This document shows, in pieces, positions 28,777 through 36,829 of a stretch of DNA of 64,000 nucleotides. The notes beneath the pieces were generated by a model. That model searched no databases. It was not told the origin of the DNA and was given only the letters and a program-made list of their open reading frames with translations. A program made the position numbers and the translations under genes. Source of the DNA: Pseudomonadota bacterium. GTDB lineage: Bacteria; Pseudomonadota; Alphaproteobacteria; Rhodobacterales; Rhodobacteraceae. Numbering within the stretch: the first letter of the stretch is position 1; each line of letters opens with the position of its first letter. The stretch covers positions 896,226 to 960,225 of the forward strand of contig JBCAYL010000001.1 of the NCBI GenBank assembly GCA_038533575.1, given 5' to 3'.

Positions 28777-29408
28777 TCGAAGCGCCGCCCCCAAAGAGAC
28801 CCACGCGGATCCAGCGCGAGCGGACAGAGGAGATCATCGCCGCCGCGCTCGACGTCTTTTCCGCGCATGGCTTCAAGGGGGCGTCGATCAACCAGGTGGC
28901 AGAGGCCGCGGGCATGTCCACGCCGGCCATGCTCTACTACTTCAGCGACAAGGACGCGCTCTACAAGGAGCTCCTGCGCCGGACGATGTCGCTCTGGCTC
29001 GGGCCGCTCCAGATGCTGAGCGACACCGACGACCCGGTGGACGAGATCTGTGCCTACATCTCGCGAAAGCTCGAGATGTCCCGCAAGTTCCCGCGCGAGA
29101 GCCGGCTCTTTGCCGGTGAGATTTTACAAGGTATTCCAAGGGGATCAGAGGCGATCTTCGATCCCTTGAGCGAGGTCTTTCACGCCAAGATCGTGCTCAT
29201 TCAGCGCTGGATGGATGCCGGTCGCCTCGCCACGCGCGATCCCTTTCACCTGATGTATTCCATCTGGGCCACGACCCAGCACTACGCCGATTTCGAGGCG
29301 CAGATTGCGGGGCTGAGCCCGCAGAAGCTGCCCTCTCTCTATGCCGATGCAGAGGCGTTCCTCCTGCCGATGTATCGCAACCTGCTGACCCCGCCGAAGG
29401 AGACCTGA
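28773..29408 (+). CDS. TetR-family regulator, RutR-like
   Basis: A 211-residue repressor. The N-terminal helix-turn-helix spans about residues 15-62 (IIAAALDVFSAHGFKGASIN, then VAEAAGMSTPAMLYYFSDKDALYKELL). The ligand domain closely resembles E. coli RutR, the uracil-sensing pyrimidine regulator, as I recall its sequence: KLEMSRKFPRESRLFAGEIL, LIQRWMDAGRLATRDP and especially IWATTQHYADF at 164-174. This likeness is the best single clue that the operon's substrate is a pyrimidine. It sits inside the operon with an ATGA overlap, suggesting autoregulation from the promoter before cofG. Confidence 0.9.
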   Translation: MIEAPPPKRPTRIQRERTEEIIAAALDVFSAHGFKGASINQVAEAAGMSTPAMLYYFSDKDALYKELLRRTMSLWLGPLQMLSDTDDPVDEICAYISRKLEMSRKFPRESRLFAGEILQGIPRGSEAIFDPLSEVFHAKIVLIQRWMDAGRLATRDPFHLMYSIWATTQHYADFEAQIAGLSPQKLPSLYADAEAFLLPMYRNLLTPPKET

Positions 29409-29411
29409 CCC

Positions 29412-30659
29412 ATGGAGCACGGCAAGAACCTCCGCATCGATCCAGACAGGCTCTGGGACAGTCTCATGGAGATGGCCAAGATCGGGCCGGGCGTGGCGGG
29501 CGGCAACAACCGCCAGACGCTGACGGATGCCGATGCCGAGGGCCGCTCGCTCTTCCAGCGCTGGTGCGAGGAGGCGGGGATGACCATGGGCGTCGATACG
29601 ATGGGCAACATGTTCGCCACGCGCGCGGGCGCGGACCCGGACGCGCTGCCGGTCTACATGGGCTCGCATCTCGATACCCAGCCCACGGGCGGGAAGTATG
29701 ACGGGGTGCTCGGCGTCCTCGGAGGGCTCGAGGCGATCCGGACCCTCAACGACATGGATGTGCGGACAAAGCACCCGATCGTGCTGACGAACTGGACGAA
29801 CGAAGAGGGGACACGCTTCGCCCCCGCCATGCTCTCCTCCGGCGTCTTCGCGGGCAAGCACAGCCAGGATTTCGCCTATTCCCGCAAGGATGCCGAGGGC
29901 AAGGTCTTTGGCGACGAGCTCAAGCGCATCGGCTGGGTGGGCGATGAGGAGGTGGGCGCGCGCAAGATGCACGCGATGTTCGAGCTCCACATCGAACAGG
30001 GCCCGATCCTCGAGGCCGAGGGCAAGGATATCGGCGTCGTCACCCACGGTCAGGGCCTGCGCTGGATCGAATGCACGGTGACGGGGAAGGAAAGCCATAC
30101 CGGCTCCACCCCCATGCACATGCGCAAGAATGCCGGGCGTGGTCTGGCGCTGATCACCGAGCTCGTCCACGAAATCGCCATGAAGAACCAGCCGAACGCC
30201 GTGGGCGCCATCGGCCATATCGACGTCTACCCCAATTCGCGCAACATCATCCCGGGCAAGGTGGTCTTCACCGTCGACATGCGCACGCATCTCCTCGACA
30301 AGCTCAACGCCATGGTCGCCGAGTTCATGGAGCGCGCCCCGAAGCTCTGCGAAGAGATCGGCGTGGAGTTCTCCTGCGAGATCGTCGGCCAGTTCGACCC
30401 GCCCGCCTTCGACGAAGGCTGCGTGAACGCCGTCCGCCAAGCCGCGGAAGGCATGGGCTATTCTCACATGGATATCGTGAGCGGCGCGGGCCATGACGCG
30501 TGCTGGATCAACGACGTGGCGCCGACGGCCATGATCATGTGCCCCTGCGTGGATGGCCTCAGCCACAACGAGGCCGAAGAGATCAGCAAGGAATGGGCGC
30601 AGGCGGGGACGGATGTGCTCCTCCACGCGGTGCTTGAGACGGCGGAGATCGTGGAGTGA
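29412..30659 (+). CDS. Beta-ureidopropionase / N-carbamoyl amino acid hydrolase (M20 family)
   Basis: A 415-residue metal-dependent amidohydrolase of the HyuC/PydC type, which releases CO2 and NH3 from N-carbamoyl-beta-alanine or related compounds. Metal ligands are in place: His86 (GSHLDTQPTGGKYDG), Asp97, Glu132 (NEEGTRF), His193 (ELHIEQGP) and His385 (LSHNEAEE). The dimerisation-domain segment TGKESHTGSTPMHMRKNAG is also typical. Paired with the dihydropyrimidinase downstream, it would finish the reductive pyrimidine route. It starts three bases after the regulator. Carbamoyl-D/L-amino acids are the alternative substrates. Confidence 0.92.
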   Translation: MEHGKNLRIDPDRLWDSLMEMAKIGPGVAGGNNRQTLTDADAEGRSLFQRWCEEAGMTMGVDTMGNMFATRAGADPDALPVYMGSHLDTQPTGGKYDGVLGVLGGLEAIRTLNDMDVRTKHPIVLTNWTNEEGTRFAPAMLSSGVFAGKHSQDFAYSRKDAEGKVFGDELKRIGWVGDEEVGARKMHAMFELHIEQGPILEAEGKDIGVVTHGQGLRWIECTVTGKESHTGSTPMHMRKNAGRGLALITELVHEIAMKNQPNAVGAIGHIDVYPNSRNIIPGKVVFTVDMRTHLLDKLNAMVAEFMERAPKLCEEIGVEFSCEIVGQFDPPAFDEGCVNAVRQAAEGMGYSHMDIVSGAGHDACWINDVAPTAMIMCPCVDGLSHNEAEEISKEWAQAGTDVLLHAVLETAEIVE

Positions 30660-31510
30660 GTGAGCTTAGCAAATGGACCAACGCGCATGTCAAGAATCCA
30701 CTTACTGTAATTGCTGTGTTCGCAGCATTGGCAGAAACAAGTTCCGTAATTGCCTTGCCAAGTTTAAGCGATGAGACTCAGCAATTGTTTGTTTGGTTTG
30801 TTATGCTATTTCCCGTTTTTCTCGTCTCGCTCTTCTTCCTGACCTTATGGTTGAAGCATCAGGTTTTATACGCGCCAAGCGATTATCAGGATGAGGAAAA
30901 TTTTATGGCACAAGTAAAGCCCGCTTCCGTAATGGAAGCCCGTAAGATGTTTGATCAGTCAATAATTTCCAGCGCAGGTTCCGACAAAATGTTCCAATTG
31001 TCGCCAAATTCCATTCTTCGATTGGAAGATCAATGCGGCGAAACGTTTGTGGAGGAACTGAATGAGAATGAGGACGCAATCGAACGCCATTCCTTTGAGC
31101 GGTTGCGTGCACGCTTGATCGATTTGTATTCGACTCGGTACGACATCGATTTCCTCCTCGAGGCTAAAGTGCAAGGAAAAGAGGGGTCTGTTCTAATTGA
31201 CGCTTTCTCGGAGGGAGAAGAAAGCGCTCTGGGAATTGAGGTGGTCTATATGAATACCACTGAAATTTCCGAGGCGTCTATTCTTGCCCTAGCAGATTTT
31301 TCAGATAGCTTCGCAATGGCCCTGTCACCCAAGAAGCGTTCTCGCTCCAAGCTTCTTTTCTTGGTGCTTTTTTCGCCGAACGCGTCTGAAAATAAAGAGG
31401 CCACCCTCCGCACGCTAGACCGGGTGAAAGAACTCGTGAAAAGCCACATTCATATTGAAATTGAGGCCGCGCACCTTTCGGAGGTCGCGGATTTAGGGGA
31501 TTCAAAATGA
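30656..31510 (+). CDS. Unknown two-TM protein, AT-rich
   Basis: A 284-residue protein of unknown function. Residues 15-35 and 43-66 are two membrane segments with a short loop, followed at once by LYAPSDYQDEENF; this N-terminal layout recurs in uncharacterised bacterial proteins I recall. The remaining 210 residues are soluble and charged. A stretch around Asp182 and Glu195 (VLIDAF, then ALGIEVVYMN) loosely resembles a PD-(D/E)XK nuclease core but the lysine is missing, so this is weak. Base composition is clearly more AT-rich than all neighbours and codon use differs, which suggests transfer. Yet it is joined at both ends by four-base overlaps (GTGA and ATGA). Confidence 0.75.
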   Translation: MSELSKWTNAHVKNPLTVIAVFAALAETSSVIALPSLSDETQQLFVWFVMLFPVFLVSLFFLTLWLKHQVLYAPSDYQDEENFMAQVKPASVMEARKMFDQSIISSAGSDKMFQLSPNSILRLEDQCGETFVEELNENEDAIERHSFERLRARLIDLYSTRYDIDFLLEAKVQGKEGSVLIDAFSEGEESALGIEVVYMNTTEISEASILALADFSDSFAMALSPKKRSRSKLLFLVLFSPNASENKEATLRTLDRVKELVKSHIHIEIEAAHLSEVADLGDSK

Positions 31511-32964
31511 CCACCACCATCATCAAGAACGGGACCGTCGTCACGGCGGACCTCACCTACAAGGCCGATATCGCCATCGAGGGCGGGGTCATCACGGAGA
31601 TCGGGCCTGATCTCAAAGGCGATGAGACGCTCGACGCCACCGGCTGCTACATCATGCCCGGCGGGATCGACCCCCATGTGCATCTCGAGATGCCGTTCAT
31701 GGGGACCTACAGCTCCGACGACTTCGAGAGCGGCACGCGGGCGGGGCTGGCGGGCGGCACCACGATGGTCGTAGACTTCTGCCTGCCGAACCAGGGCGAG
31801 AGCCTCTTCGATGCCTTGAAACGCTGGGACAACAAGTCCACCCGCGCGAATTGCGACTACTCCTTCCACATGGCCGTGACATGGTGGGGTGAGCAGGTCT
31901 TTGAAGACATGAAGGGCGTCGTCCAAGACCGCGGAATCAATACGTTTAAGCACTTCCTCGCCTACAAGGGCGCGCTCATGGTCAATGACGATGAGCTCTA
32001 CTCGTCCTTCCAGCGACTCTCCGAGCTCGGCGCCACCGCCATGGTCCACGCCGAGAACGGGGATGTGGTGGCGGAGATGACGGCAAAGCTCCTCGCCGAG
32101 GGCAATACGGGCCCGGAGGCCCACGCCTATTCGCGGCCGTCCCAGGTGGAGGGCGAGGCCACGAACCGCGCGATCATGATCGCGGACATGGCCGGCGTGC
32201 CGCTCTATGTCGTCCATGTCTCTTGCGAGGAGGCGCACGAGGCGATCCGGCGCGCCAAGCAGAACGGCAAGCGCGTCTGGGGCGAGCCGCTCATCCAGCA
32301 CCTGACGCTTGATGAAACCGAGTATTTCCACCCCGATTGGGACCACGCCGCGCGCCGCGTGATGTCGCCGCCCTTCCGGAACAAGAAGCACCAAGAGAGC
32401 CTCTGGGCGGGCCTTATGTCGGGCTCATTGAGCGTCGTAGCGACAGACCATTGCGCCTTCACCACCGAGCAGAAGCGCACGGGCGTGGGCGATTTCTCCA
32501 AGATCCCCAACGGCACGGGCGGGCTCGAGGACAGGCTCCCCATGCTCTGGACCCACGGCGTCGCCACCGGCCGCCTCACGCCCAACGAGTTCGTCGCGGT
32601 GACTTCAACGAACATCGCCAAGATCCTGAATTGCTATCCGAAAAAGGGCGCGGTGCTCGTCGGCGCGGATGCGGATCTCGTCGTCTGGGATCCGGAGAAG
32701 GAGAAGACCATCGCCGCCGGCACGCAGCAATCGGCGATCGATTACAACGTCTTCGAGGGGCATCAGGTGAAGGGCCTGCCGCGTTTCACGCTCACCCGTG
32801 GGCACGTGGCCGTCCATGACGGCGAAATGCGCACGCAAGAAGGCCACGGTAAATTCGTCTCGCGCCCACCCAACGGGACGGTGAACAAGGCCTTGAGTCA
32901 ATGGAAAGAGCTCACCGCGCCCACACCGGTCGCGCGCTCCGGCATCCCGGCGACAGGGGTGTAA
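31507..32964 (+). CDS. Dihydropyrimidinase / D-hydantoinase
   Basis: A 485-residue cyclic amidohydrolase that opens 5,6-dihydropyrimidines (or hydantoins) to N-carbamoyl amino acids. The binuclear metal site is complete: His57 and His59 (DPHVHLE), carboxylated Lys148 (TFKHFLAYKG), His181 (VHAENG), His237 (YVVHVS) and Asp314 (ATDHCAF). Length and the LPMLWTHGV and DADLVVWDP segments fit dihydropyrimidinase rather than allantoinase or dihydroorotase. It acts directly before the beta-ureidopropionase in the pathway. The AT-rich gene lies between the two. Confidence 0.95.
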   Translation: MTTTIIKNGTVVTADLTYKADIAIEGGVITEIGPDLKGDETLDATGCYIMPGGIDPHVHLEMPFMGTYSSDDFESGTRAGLAGGTTMVVDFCLPNQGESLFDALKRWDNKSTRANCDYSFHMAVTWWGEQVFEDMKGVVQDRGINTFKHFLAYKGALMVNDDELYSSFQRLSELGATAMVHAENGDVVAEMTAKLLAEGNTGPEAHAYSRPSQVEGEATNRAIMIADMAGVPLYVVHVSCEEAHEAIRRAKQNGKRVWGEPLIQHLTLDETEYFHPDWDHAARRVMSPPFRNKKHQESLWAGLMSGSLSVVATDHCAFTTEQKRTGVGDFSKIPNGTGGLEDRLPMLWTHGVATGRLTPNEFVAVTSTNIAKILNCYPKKGAVLVGADADLVVWDPEKEKTIAAGTQQSAIDYNVFEGHQVKGLPRFTLTRGHVAVHDGEMRTQEGHGKFVSRPPNGTVNKALSQWKELTAPTPVARSGIPATGV

Positions 32965-32974
32965 CGGACGACTC

Positions 32975-33850
32975 ATGCTCTCAGGACTATCGGCTTTTAC
33001 GCTCACGCCCATGGATGACGACGGGGTGGTCGACACCGATCACCTCGGCCGCCTCGTGGCGCGCCTTGCGGCCACGGATGTGGACAGCATCGGCGTCCTC
33101 GGCTCCACGGGCAGCTACATGTATCTCACGGCCCGCGAGCGGGCGCGGGCCCTCGCGGCATCGGTGGAGGCCGCGGGCAGCACGCCCGTCCTCGCGGGCA
33201 TCGGCGCGCTGAGGACGTCGGACGTCCTCGCCCATGCGCGGGCCGCCGAAGAGGCAGGGGCTGCGGCAGCGCTGCTTGCGCCCGTCTCCTATCTGCCACT
33301 GACCGAGGCTGACTTCGCCGCGCTCGTGGCAGACGTCACGGCGGCGAGTGGTCTGCCGCTTTGCCTCTACAACAATCCCACGACCACGCATTTCTCCATG
33401 TCCGAGGATCTCGTGGTGCGCCTCGCGCGAAACAAGCGGGTGAGGGCGGTGAAGAACCCCGCGCAGGCCACTGGAATGGATGAGCAAATCACTCGGCTGA
33501 GGGGCGCGACGCACGACGACTTCGTGCTTGGTTATTCGGGTGACGCGCTCATCGACGCGCCGCTCGGCGCGCGGGCGGATGCGTGGTACTCCGTCATCGC
33601 GGGTGCGTTGCCAGAGCTTTGCCTCGGCATTTGGAGCCCGCGCGGCACGGCAGAGCTCGCCGCCCGCCATGGCGCTCTCGAGCCTCTCTGGGCGCTCTTC
33701 CGCGCCCATGGCGGGATCCGCGTGCTGCCGCATATGCTCGAGCTCATGGGCCATGGCAGGGCGCCGCTGCCGCGCCCGCTCCAGCCGCTTGCGCCAGCAA
33801 TCGTGGCAGAGATCGACGCGGCGCTCGACGCGGTGAGGGCCCCCGCATGA
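32975..33850 (+). CDS. DHDPS/NAL-family aldolase-like protein
   Basis: A 291-residue TIM-barrel protein of the dihydrodipicolinate synthase/N-acetylneuraminate lyase family. Schiff-base Lys160 is in VRAVKNPAQ and Tyr132 is in CLYNNPTT; the pyruvate carboxylate-binding loop is GVLGSTGSYMYL, with GSTGS instead of the classical GTTGE. It is therefore probably not the lysine-biosynthetic enzyme DapA but a catabolic aldolase or dehydratase. In this operon it may process a product of the ring-opening steps, such as a semialdehyde, but this is a guess. It overlaps the next gene by four bases. Confidence 0.88.
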   Translation: MLSGLSAFTLTPMDDDGVVDTDHLGRLVARLAATDVDSIGVLGSTGSYMYLTARERARALAASVEAAGSTPVLAGIGALRTSDVLAHARAAEEAGAAAALLAPVSYLPLTEADFAALVADVTAASGLPLCLYNNPTTTHFSMSEDLVVRLARNKRVRAVKNPAQATGMDEQITRLRGATHDDFVLGYSGDALIDAPLGARADAWYSVIAGALPELCLGIWSPRGTAELAARHGALEPLWALFRAHGGIRVLPHMLELMGHGRAPLPRPLQPLAPAIVAEIDAALDAVRAPA

Positions 33851-34623
33851 GCGCCGTGATCTCCGCGCAGGACCTGTCGCTCACCTTCGAGACGAATGAC
33901 GGCCCCGTTCATGCGCTCAGCGACGTCTCCCTCGATATCGGCAAGGGCGAGTTCGTGAGCTTTATCGGGCCGTCGGGCTGCGGCAAGACCACCTTCTTGC
34001 GCGTCATCGCGGACCTCGAGCATCCCACCGGCGGCAGTATCACTGTCAACGGCGTCAGCCCCGAGGAGGCGCGTCTGGCGCGCGCCTATGGCTATGTGTT
34101 CCAGGCGGCGGGGCTTTACCCGTGGCGCACGATCGGGGGCAACATCCGGCTGCCGCTGGAGATCATGGGATACAGCAAATCAGACCAGGCTGACCGCGTG
34201 AAGAAGACGCTGGAACTCGTTGATCTTGCAGGGTTCGAGAAGAAATACCCCTGGCAGCTTTCGGGCGGAATGCAGCAACGCGCCTCGATCGCGCGGGCGC
34301 TCGCCTTCGACGCCGATATCCTGTTGATGGACGAGCCTTTTGGCGCGCTCGACGAGATCGTGCGCGATCACCTGAACGAGCAGCTGCTCGCGCTTTGGGC
34401 GAAGACGGAGAAGACAATTGGCTTCGTCACCCATTCGATCCCGGAGGCGGTCTATCTTTCGACGAAGATCGTGGTGATGTCGCCGCGGCCGGGGCGCGTG
34501 ACCGATGTGATCGAAAGCCCGCTGCCCGCGGAGCGCCCCCTCGATATCCGCGACACGCCGGAATTCCTCGAAGTGGCGCACCGGGTGCGCGAGGGCCTGC
34601 GCGCAGGGCACAGCTATGAGTGA
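33847..34623 (+). CDS. ABC transporter ATP-binding protein (nitrate/sulfonate/pyrimidine type)
   Basis: A 258-residue ABC ATPase of the SsuB/TauB/ThiZ type. Walker A is GPSGCGKTT (41-49), the signature is LSGGMQQRASIARALA, and Walker B is ILLMDEPFGALD. It powers import through the two permeases encoded downstream, with the periplasmic NMT1-type protein as receptor. It begins with an ATGA overlap after the aldolase gene and overlaps the GNAT gene by eight bases. Confidence 0.94.
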   Translation: MSAVISAQDLSLTFETNDGPVHALSDVSLDIGKGEFVSFIGPSGCGKTTFLRVIADLEHPTGGSITVNGVSPEEARLARAYGYVFQAAGLYPWRTIGGNIRLPLEIMGYSKSDQADRVKKTLELVDLAGFEKKYPWQLSGGMQQRASIARALAFDADILLMDEPFGALDEIVRDHLNEQLLALWAKTEKTIGFVTHSIPEAVYLSTKIVVMSPRPGRVTDVIESPLPAERPLDIRDTPEFLEVAHRVREGLRAGHSYE

Positions 34624-35044
34624 CGTGCGGCGCGCCACACCGGAGGATGCGCCGGCCTGTGCGGCCATCGTCCATGGCTGGCTCGGCGGGCTCGACTGGA
34701 TGAACGCGGAGCAGCCGACGCTGGAGAAACTCACCGAGATCCTGGCCGAGGGCATCCCCGCACGGGAATTCTGGGTCATTGGTGATCCGGTGGCGGGATA
34801 CCTCTCCTTCAAGCAGGACGAATGCCTCATCGGGGGGCTCTACACGGCCACGCCCGGTCGCGGCGCGGGCAAGGCGCTCGTGGACCGCGTGAAGGAGGGG
34901 CGGGACTGGATCCAACTCTGGACCCATGAGCCCAACAAGGATGCGCAGCGCTTCTACCTGCGGGAGGGCTTCGTCATGGTGGAGCGCAAGGAAGAGGGGC
35001 GTGGCGACGGCGTGCCGGAGCTGCGCATGGAGTGGCGGGCATGA
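34616..35044 (+). CDS. GNAT-family N-acetyltransferase
   Basis: A 142-residue single-domain GNAT protein. The acetyl-CoA binding loop is LYTATPGRGAGKALVDRV, and the C-terminal beta-alpha pattern WTHEPNKDAQRFYLREGFVMVER is typical. It lies inside the transporter operon, overlapping the ATPase gene and joined to the first permease by ATGA, so it is made together with the importer. It may modify the imported compound or its product, for example a free amine such as beta-alanine; no substrate can be read from the sequence. Confidence 0.88.
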   Translation: MSDVRRATPEDAPACAAIVHGWLGGLDWMNAEQPTLEKLTEILAEGIPAREFWVIGDPVAGYLSFKQDECLIGGLYTATPGRGAGKALVDRVKEGRDWIQLWTHEPNKDAQRFYLREGFVMVERKEEGRGDGVPELRMEWRA

Positions 35045-35973
35045 GATCGGTCCTGCCTGTCCTCACCGTGCTCCTCGTCATCGTGGGCGTCTGGTGGGCC
35101 TCTGTCGCGCCCATGAACATCCGCGTGGCGCTCGACATGGCCGAGCGGGGCGGGGCGGAGGTCATCCCCGAGGGCGCGCTGCCACGCCGCGAGGTGAGCG
35201 TGTGGCGGCTCATGGCCGACAATCCCTCCCACATCGCGGCGGGCTACACGCTGGACCGTCCGCGGCTGCCGACGCCCACGCAGGTGGCGGGCGAGCTCTG
35301 GAACACGACCGGCGCCATGGTCGAACGCGGGCGCGCCTTCTCCCGGCGTTCGCTCATCTACCACGGCTGGATCACGCTGCGCTCGACGCTCTGGGGCTTC
35401 CTCCTCGGCACCACGCTTGGGATCGTGGGGGCCATCGCCATCGTCTATTCCCGCGTGGCGCAGATGAGCCTCTTGCCCTGGGCGATCATCTCCCAGACGG
35501 TGCCCATCGTGGCGCTGGCGCCCATGATCATCGTCCTGTCCAACCAGGTGGGCATTGAAGGGCGCGGCGTGCCGAAGGCGATCATCTCCGCCTACCTATG
35601 CTACTTCCCGGTGCTGGTCGGGATGGTGGCGGGGCTGCGCGCGCCGTCGCTCTCGCAGCTCGATCTCTTGAAGACCTATAGCGCCACGGGGCTGCAAAGC
35701 TTTCTGAAGCTCCGCCTGCCGTCTTCGGTGCCCTTCCTTTTCACCTCGCTCAAGGTGGGGATCGCGGCGGCGCTCGTGGGCACCATCGTGGGCGAGCTGC
35801 CCACCGGGGCGATCAGCGGGCTCGGCGCGCGCATCCTCATCGGGGATCAGTTCGGGACGCCGCTCGCGATCTGGTCCGCCCTCTTTGCCGCCGCGATCCT
35901 CGCGGGCGTGCTCGTGACATTGCTTGACGTGGTCCAGCGCGTGACGCTGAGCCGGATGGGGATGCGGCCATGA
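35041..35973 (+). CDS. ABC transporter permease
   Basis: A 310-residue membrane protein of the binding-protein-dependent transport family. It has an N-terminal anchor (VLTVLLVIVGVWWASVA), a periplasmic stretch of about 70 residues, and then five or so helices. The ATPase-contact (EAA-like) loop is near LDLLKTYSATGLQSFLKLRLPSS. The ATG with the ATGA overlap is preferred over a GTG nine bases upstream. It pairs with the following permease gene to form a heterodimeric channel. Confidence 0.92.
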   Translation: MRSVLPVLTVLLVIVGVWWASVAPMNIRVALDMAERGGAEVIPEGALPRREVSVWRLMADNPSHIAAGYTLDRPRLPTPTQVAGELWNTTGAMVERGRAFSRRSLIYHGWITLRSTLWGFLLGTTLGIVGAIAIVYSRVAQMSLLPWAIISQTVPIVALAPMIIVLSNQVGIEGRGVPKAIISAYLCYFPVLVGMVAGLRAPSLSQLDLLKTYSATGLQSFLKLRLPSSVPFLFTSLKVGIAAALVGTIVGELPTGAISGLGARILIGDQFGTPLAIWSALFAAAILAGVLVTLLDVVQRVTLSRMGMRP

Positions 35974-36815
35974 GCTGGCTCATCGGCGCGCTCATCTTCT
36001 GGGCCCTGGCCTGGGGTGCCAATATCTGGCTCGCGAACGGGCGCTTCCGCGCCTCGCTTTCCGTGCGGATCTTCGTGCCGGTCCTCTTCGGGATCACGAT
36101 CCTCGTCCTCTGGGAAGGGGTGGTGCGGGCCTTCGAGGTCTCGCCGGTGATCCTGCCCGCGCCGACGCAGGTGGCCGAGACCTTCGCCGCCTCCACTGAT
36201 CTCCTCTGGCAGGATTTCGAGCAGACCGTGCTCAAGGGTGCGCTGCGCGGCTACGTTATCGGCGCGCTCGCAGCCTTCCTCACGGCCGTGGCCATCGACC
36301 GCTCCGCGTTCCTCACCCGGGGCCTCCTCCCCATCGGGAATTTCGTGGCCGCGCTCCCCATAGTCGGGATCGCGCCCATCCTCGTGAGTTGGTTCGGTTT
36401 CGATTGGCAATCGAAGGCGGCGGTCGTCGTGGTGATGGTGTTCTTCCCCATCCTCGTGAACGCGGTACAGGGCCTGCGCGAGACCGACGCGCAGGCGCGG
36501 GACCTCATGCGCACCTATGCTGCGGGCTACACGCAAAGCCTCATCAAGCTGCGCCTTCCCGCGGCACTTCCCTTTGTTTTCAACGGGCTCAAGATCGCAG
36601 CTACACTGGCCCTGATCGGGGCCATCGTTGCTGAATATTTCGGCTCTCCCACCCGTGGGATGGGCTTTCGCATCTCAACCGGGGTCGGCTCCTTGTCCAT
36701 CGACCTCGTCTGGGCAGAAATTGCGGTGGCCGCCATGGCGGGCTCCGCGCTCTACGGGGCCATCGCCCTCATCGAAAAGAGGGTGACCTTCTGGCACCCG
36801 TCACAAAGAACCTGA
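35970..36815 (+). CDS. ABC transporter permease
   Basis: A 281-residue second permease. It has about six membrane segments, beginning LIGALIFWALAWGANIWLA and including FVPVLFGITILVLWEGVV. The EAA-like loop is RDLMRTYAAGYTQSLIKLRLPAALPF, which should dock on the ATPase. Closest in type to permeases of the SsuC/ThiX class. It overlaps the first permease as ATGA and ends 14 bases before the binding protein gene. Two different permeases in one operon suggest a heterodimer. Confidence 0.93.
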   Translation: MSWLIGALIFWALAWGANIWLANGRFRASLSVRIFVPVLFGITILVLWEGVVRAFEVSPVILPAPTQVAETFAASTDLLWQDFEQTVLKGALRGYVIGALAAFLTAVAIDRSAFLTRGLLPIGNFVAALPIVGIAPILVSWFGFDWQSKAAVVVVMVFFPILVNAVQGLRETDAQARDLMRTYAAGYTQSLIKLRLPAALPFVFNGLKIAATLALIGAIVAEYFGSPTRGMGFRISTGVGSLSIDLVWAEIAVAAMAGSALYGAIALIEKRVTFWHPSQRT

Positions 36816-36829
36816 CAGAGGAGACTAAC

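Noticed and set aside
27028-28794. A 588-codon frame on the minus strand opposite the F420 oxidoreductase genes
   Set aside because: It covers two clear plus-strand genes of known families and has no family likeness itself.
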